Below, piece by piece: positions 6,072-6,748 of a stretch of DNA of 6,748 bases; position 1 is the stretch's first letter; every line of letters begins with the position of its first letter. The position numbers and the translations under genes are program-made. The DNA comes from Chromatiales bacterium. Its GTDB lineage: Bacteria; Pseudomonadota; Gammaproteobacteria; Chromatiales; Chromatiaceae. The notes under the pieces were generated by a model. That model ran no database searches. It was not told the DNA's origin and saw nothing but the letters and a program-made list of their open reading frames with translations. The stretch covers positions 1 to 6,748 of the forward strand of contig JANTHH010000150.1 of assembly GCA_024762485.1 (NCBI GenBank), given 5' to 3'.

Positions 6072-6695
6072 TCAGTGCCGCCAGCCGAGTTTGAGACGGC
6101 GCGCCTCGCCGTCGGTCAGCGCCACCTCCTGGTGGGTGGTCAGCACCACCATGCCGCCGCCACCGAGGTGCCCCCGGATCACTGTCTGCAGCAGGGCAAC
6201 CGCGTCCTTGTCGAGCGCGGTGAAGGGCTCGTCGAGCACCCACAGCCGCGCCCGATTGACCAGCAGGCGGGCCAGCGCCACACGTCGCTGCTGGCCCTGG
6301 GACAACAGCTTGGTCTCCAGGTCCTCGTGGCCGTCCAGGCCGATGCGCTCCAGCGCGTCCCAGGCCTGCTGCTCGCTGATCGGAAAGCCGTCCAGCACGC
6401 TGGCGACCTGCAGGTTCTCCAGTCCGTTGAGGTCGCCCTTGATGCCGTTCTTGTGGCCGAGGTAGAGCACCTCGCGGGTGAAATCCTCGCGCAGACCACG
6501 GATATCCTCGCCTTGCCACAGCACCTCGCCCGCCTCCGGACGGATCAGCCCGCACAGGGTGCGCAGCAGGGTGGTCTTGCCACTGCCGTTGTGGCCGTGC
6601 ACGTAGAGCAGCTCGCCGGGTTCGAGGGCGAAGTCGAGGTCGGCGAACAGCCGCCGGTCGCCGCGCATACAGGCGAGGTTTCGCACCTCCAGCAT
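6072..6695 (-). CDS. ccmA: Cytochrome c biogenesis ATP-binding protein CcmA
   Basis: CcmA is the cytoplasmic ATPase of the CcmABCD complex; ATP hydrolysis is needed to free heme-loaded CcmE from CcmC. The 207-residue protein has all ABC motifs: Walker A GHNGSGKT (34-41), signature LSQGQQRR (131-138, with the SQGQ form common in this family), Walker B LWVLDEP (151-157; D155 and catalytic E156), D-loop TALD (159-162) and the switch histidine H188. The Q-loop region YLGHKNGIKGDL (78-89) has Lys at 82 where Gln is commonly found. Length is normal. The ATG at 6695 is preceded by AAGGTG eight bases upstream (6704-6709), and the product begins with the standard LEVRNLACMRG strand. It is the first ccm gene here, with ccmB 3 nt after its stop. 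Confidence 0.97.
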   Translation of the reverse strand: MLEVRNLACMRGDRRLFADLDFALEPGELLYVHGHNGSGKTTLLRTLCGLIRPEAGEVLWQGEDIRGLREDFTREVLYLGHKNGIKGDLNGLENLQVASVLDGFPISEQQAWDALERIGLDGHEDLETKLLSQGQQRRVALARLLVNRARLWVLDEPFTALDKDAVALLQTVIRGHLGGGGMVVLTTHQEVALTDGEARRLKLGWRH

Positions 6696-6733
6696 GGAAC
6701 AGACACCTTGTGGTCCGGTTACAGAAGTCGACG

Positions 6734-6739
6734 ATTGTA
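6734..6739 (-). promoter_or_regulatory. Possible sigma-70 -10 box for the ccm operon
   Basis: TACAAT on the minus strand, one mismatch from TATAAT, lies about 38 nt upstream of the ccmA ATG. The matching -35 would fall just beyond the window edge, so it cannot be examined. There is no extended -10 TG. It stands out as an AT-rich hexamer in GC-rich DNA, but this is a suggestion only. Confidence 0.3.
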
Positions 6740-6748
6740 CGCGACCCG

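Noticed and set aside
5296..6555. 419-codon minus-strand frame across ccmA and ccmB
   Set aside because: It is the alternative frame of ccmA and ccmB, rich in Gly/Ala/Arg as expected from GC-rich codons; only its last 35 codons, outside ccmB, are considered separately.

Overview
This window holds a System I (Ccm) cytochrome c maturation operon. All genes lie on the minus strand, so transcription runs from the right edge (about 6740) to the left edge. In that order they are ccmA, ccmB, a short unassigned frame, ccmC, ccmD, ccmE, ccmF, ccmG (dsbE), ccmH and the first 287 codons of ccmI, which runs off the left end. The DNA is clearly GC-rich, with G or C in most third codon positions. The full ccmABCDEFGHI order, DsbE-type CcmG, and CcmH and CcmI as separate genes fit a GC-rich gammaproteobacterium (or related proteobacterium) that respires with c-type cytochromes. 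A Chromatiales/Ectothiorhodospiraceae-like host is a guess; the window has no taxonomic marker.

Layout: 6696-6748 is the leader of ccmA, with a possible -10 box cut off from its -35 by the window edge. 6695-6072 is ccmA and 6068-5400 is ccmB. 5399-5293 is the only sizeable gap between ccm genes (107 nt). It carries a hairpin and an open 35-codon hydrophobic frame that starts on the ccmB stop and ends 3 nt before ccmC. From 5292 to 1 the genes are nearly continuous: C/D overlap by 8 nt, D/E by 4, E/F by 4, F-G are 33 nt apart, G-H 3 nt apart, and H/I overlap by 4. No stretch over 300 nt lacks a gene. I see no RNA gene, mobile element, CRISPR array or plus-strand gene.

How the genes work together, from established knowledge of System I: CcmA (ATPase), CcmB and CcmC (WWD protein) load heme with the help of small CcmD onto the periplasmic heme chaperone CcmE, through a covalent bond to a histidine. 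Holo-CcmE passes heme to CcmF, the second WWD protein, which ligates it to apocytochrome. CcmG and CcmH are thioredoxin-like and CxxC proteins that keep the apocytochrome CXXCH cysteines reduced. CcmI, with its TPR domain, holds the apocytochrome C-terminus and completes the F-H-I ligase. Every hallmark residue I could look for is present, so the pathway appears intact.

The window is largely conventional. What merits a second look is small: the ccmB-ccmC spacer frame and hairpin, the TTG start of ccmC, a second in-frame TGA ten codons after the ccmF stop that recreates the ccmG-ccmH junction motif, and a lysine at the Q-loop of CcmA.
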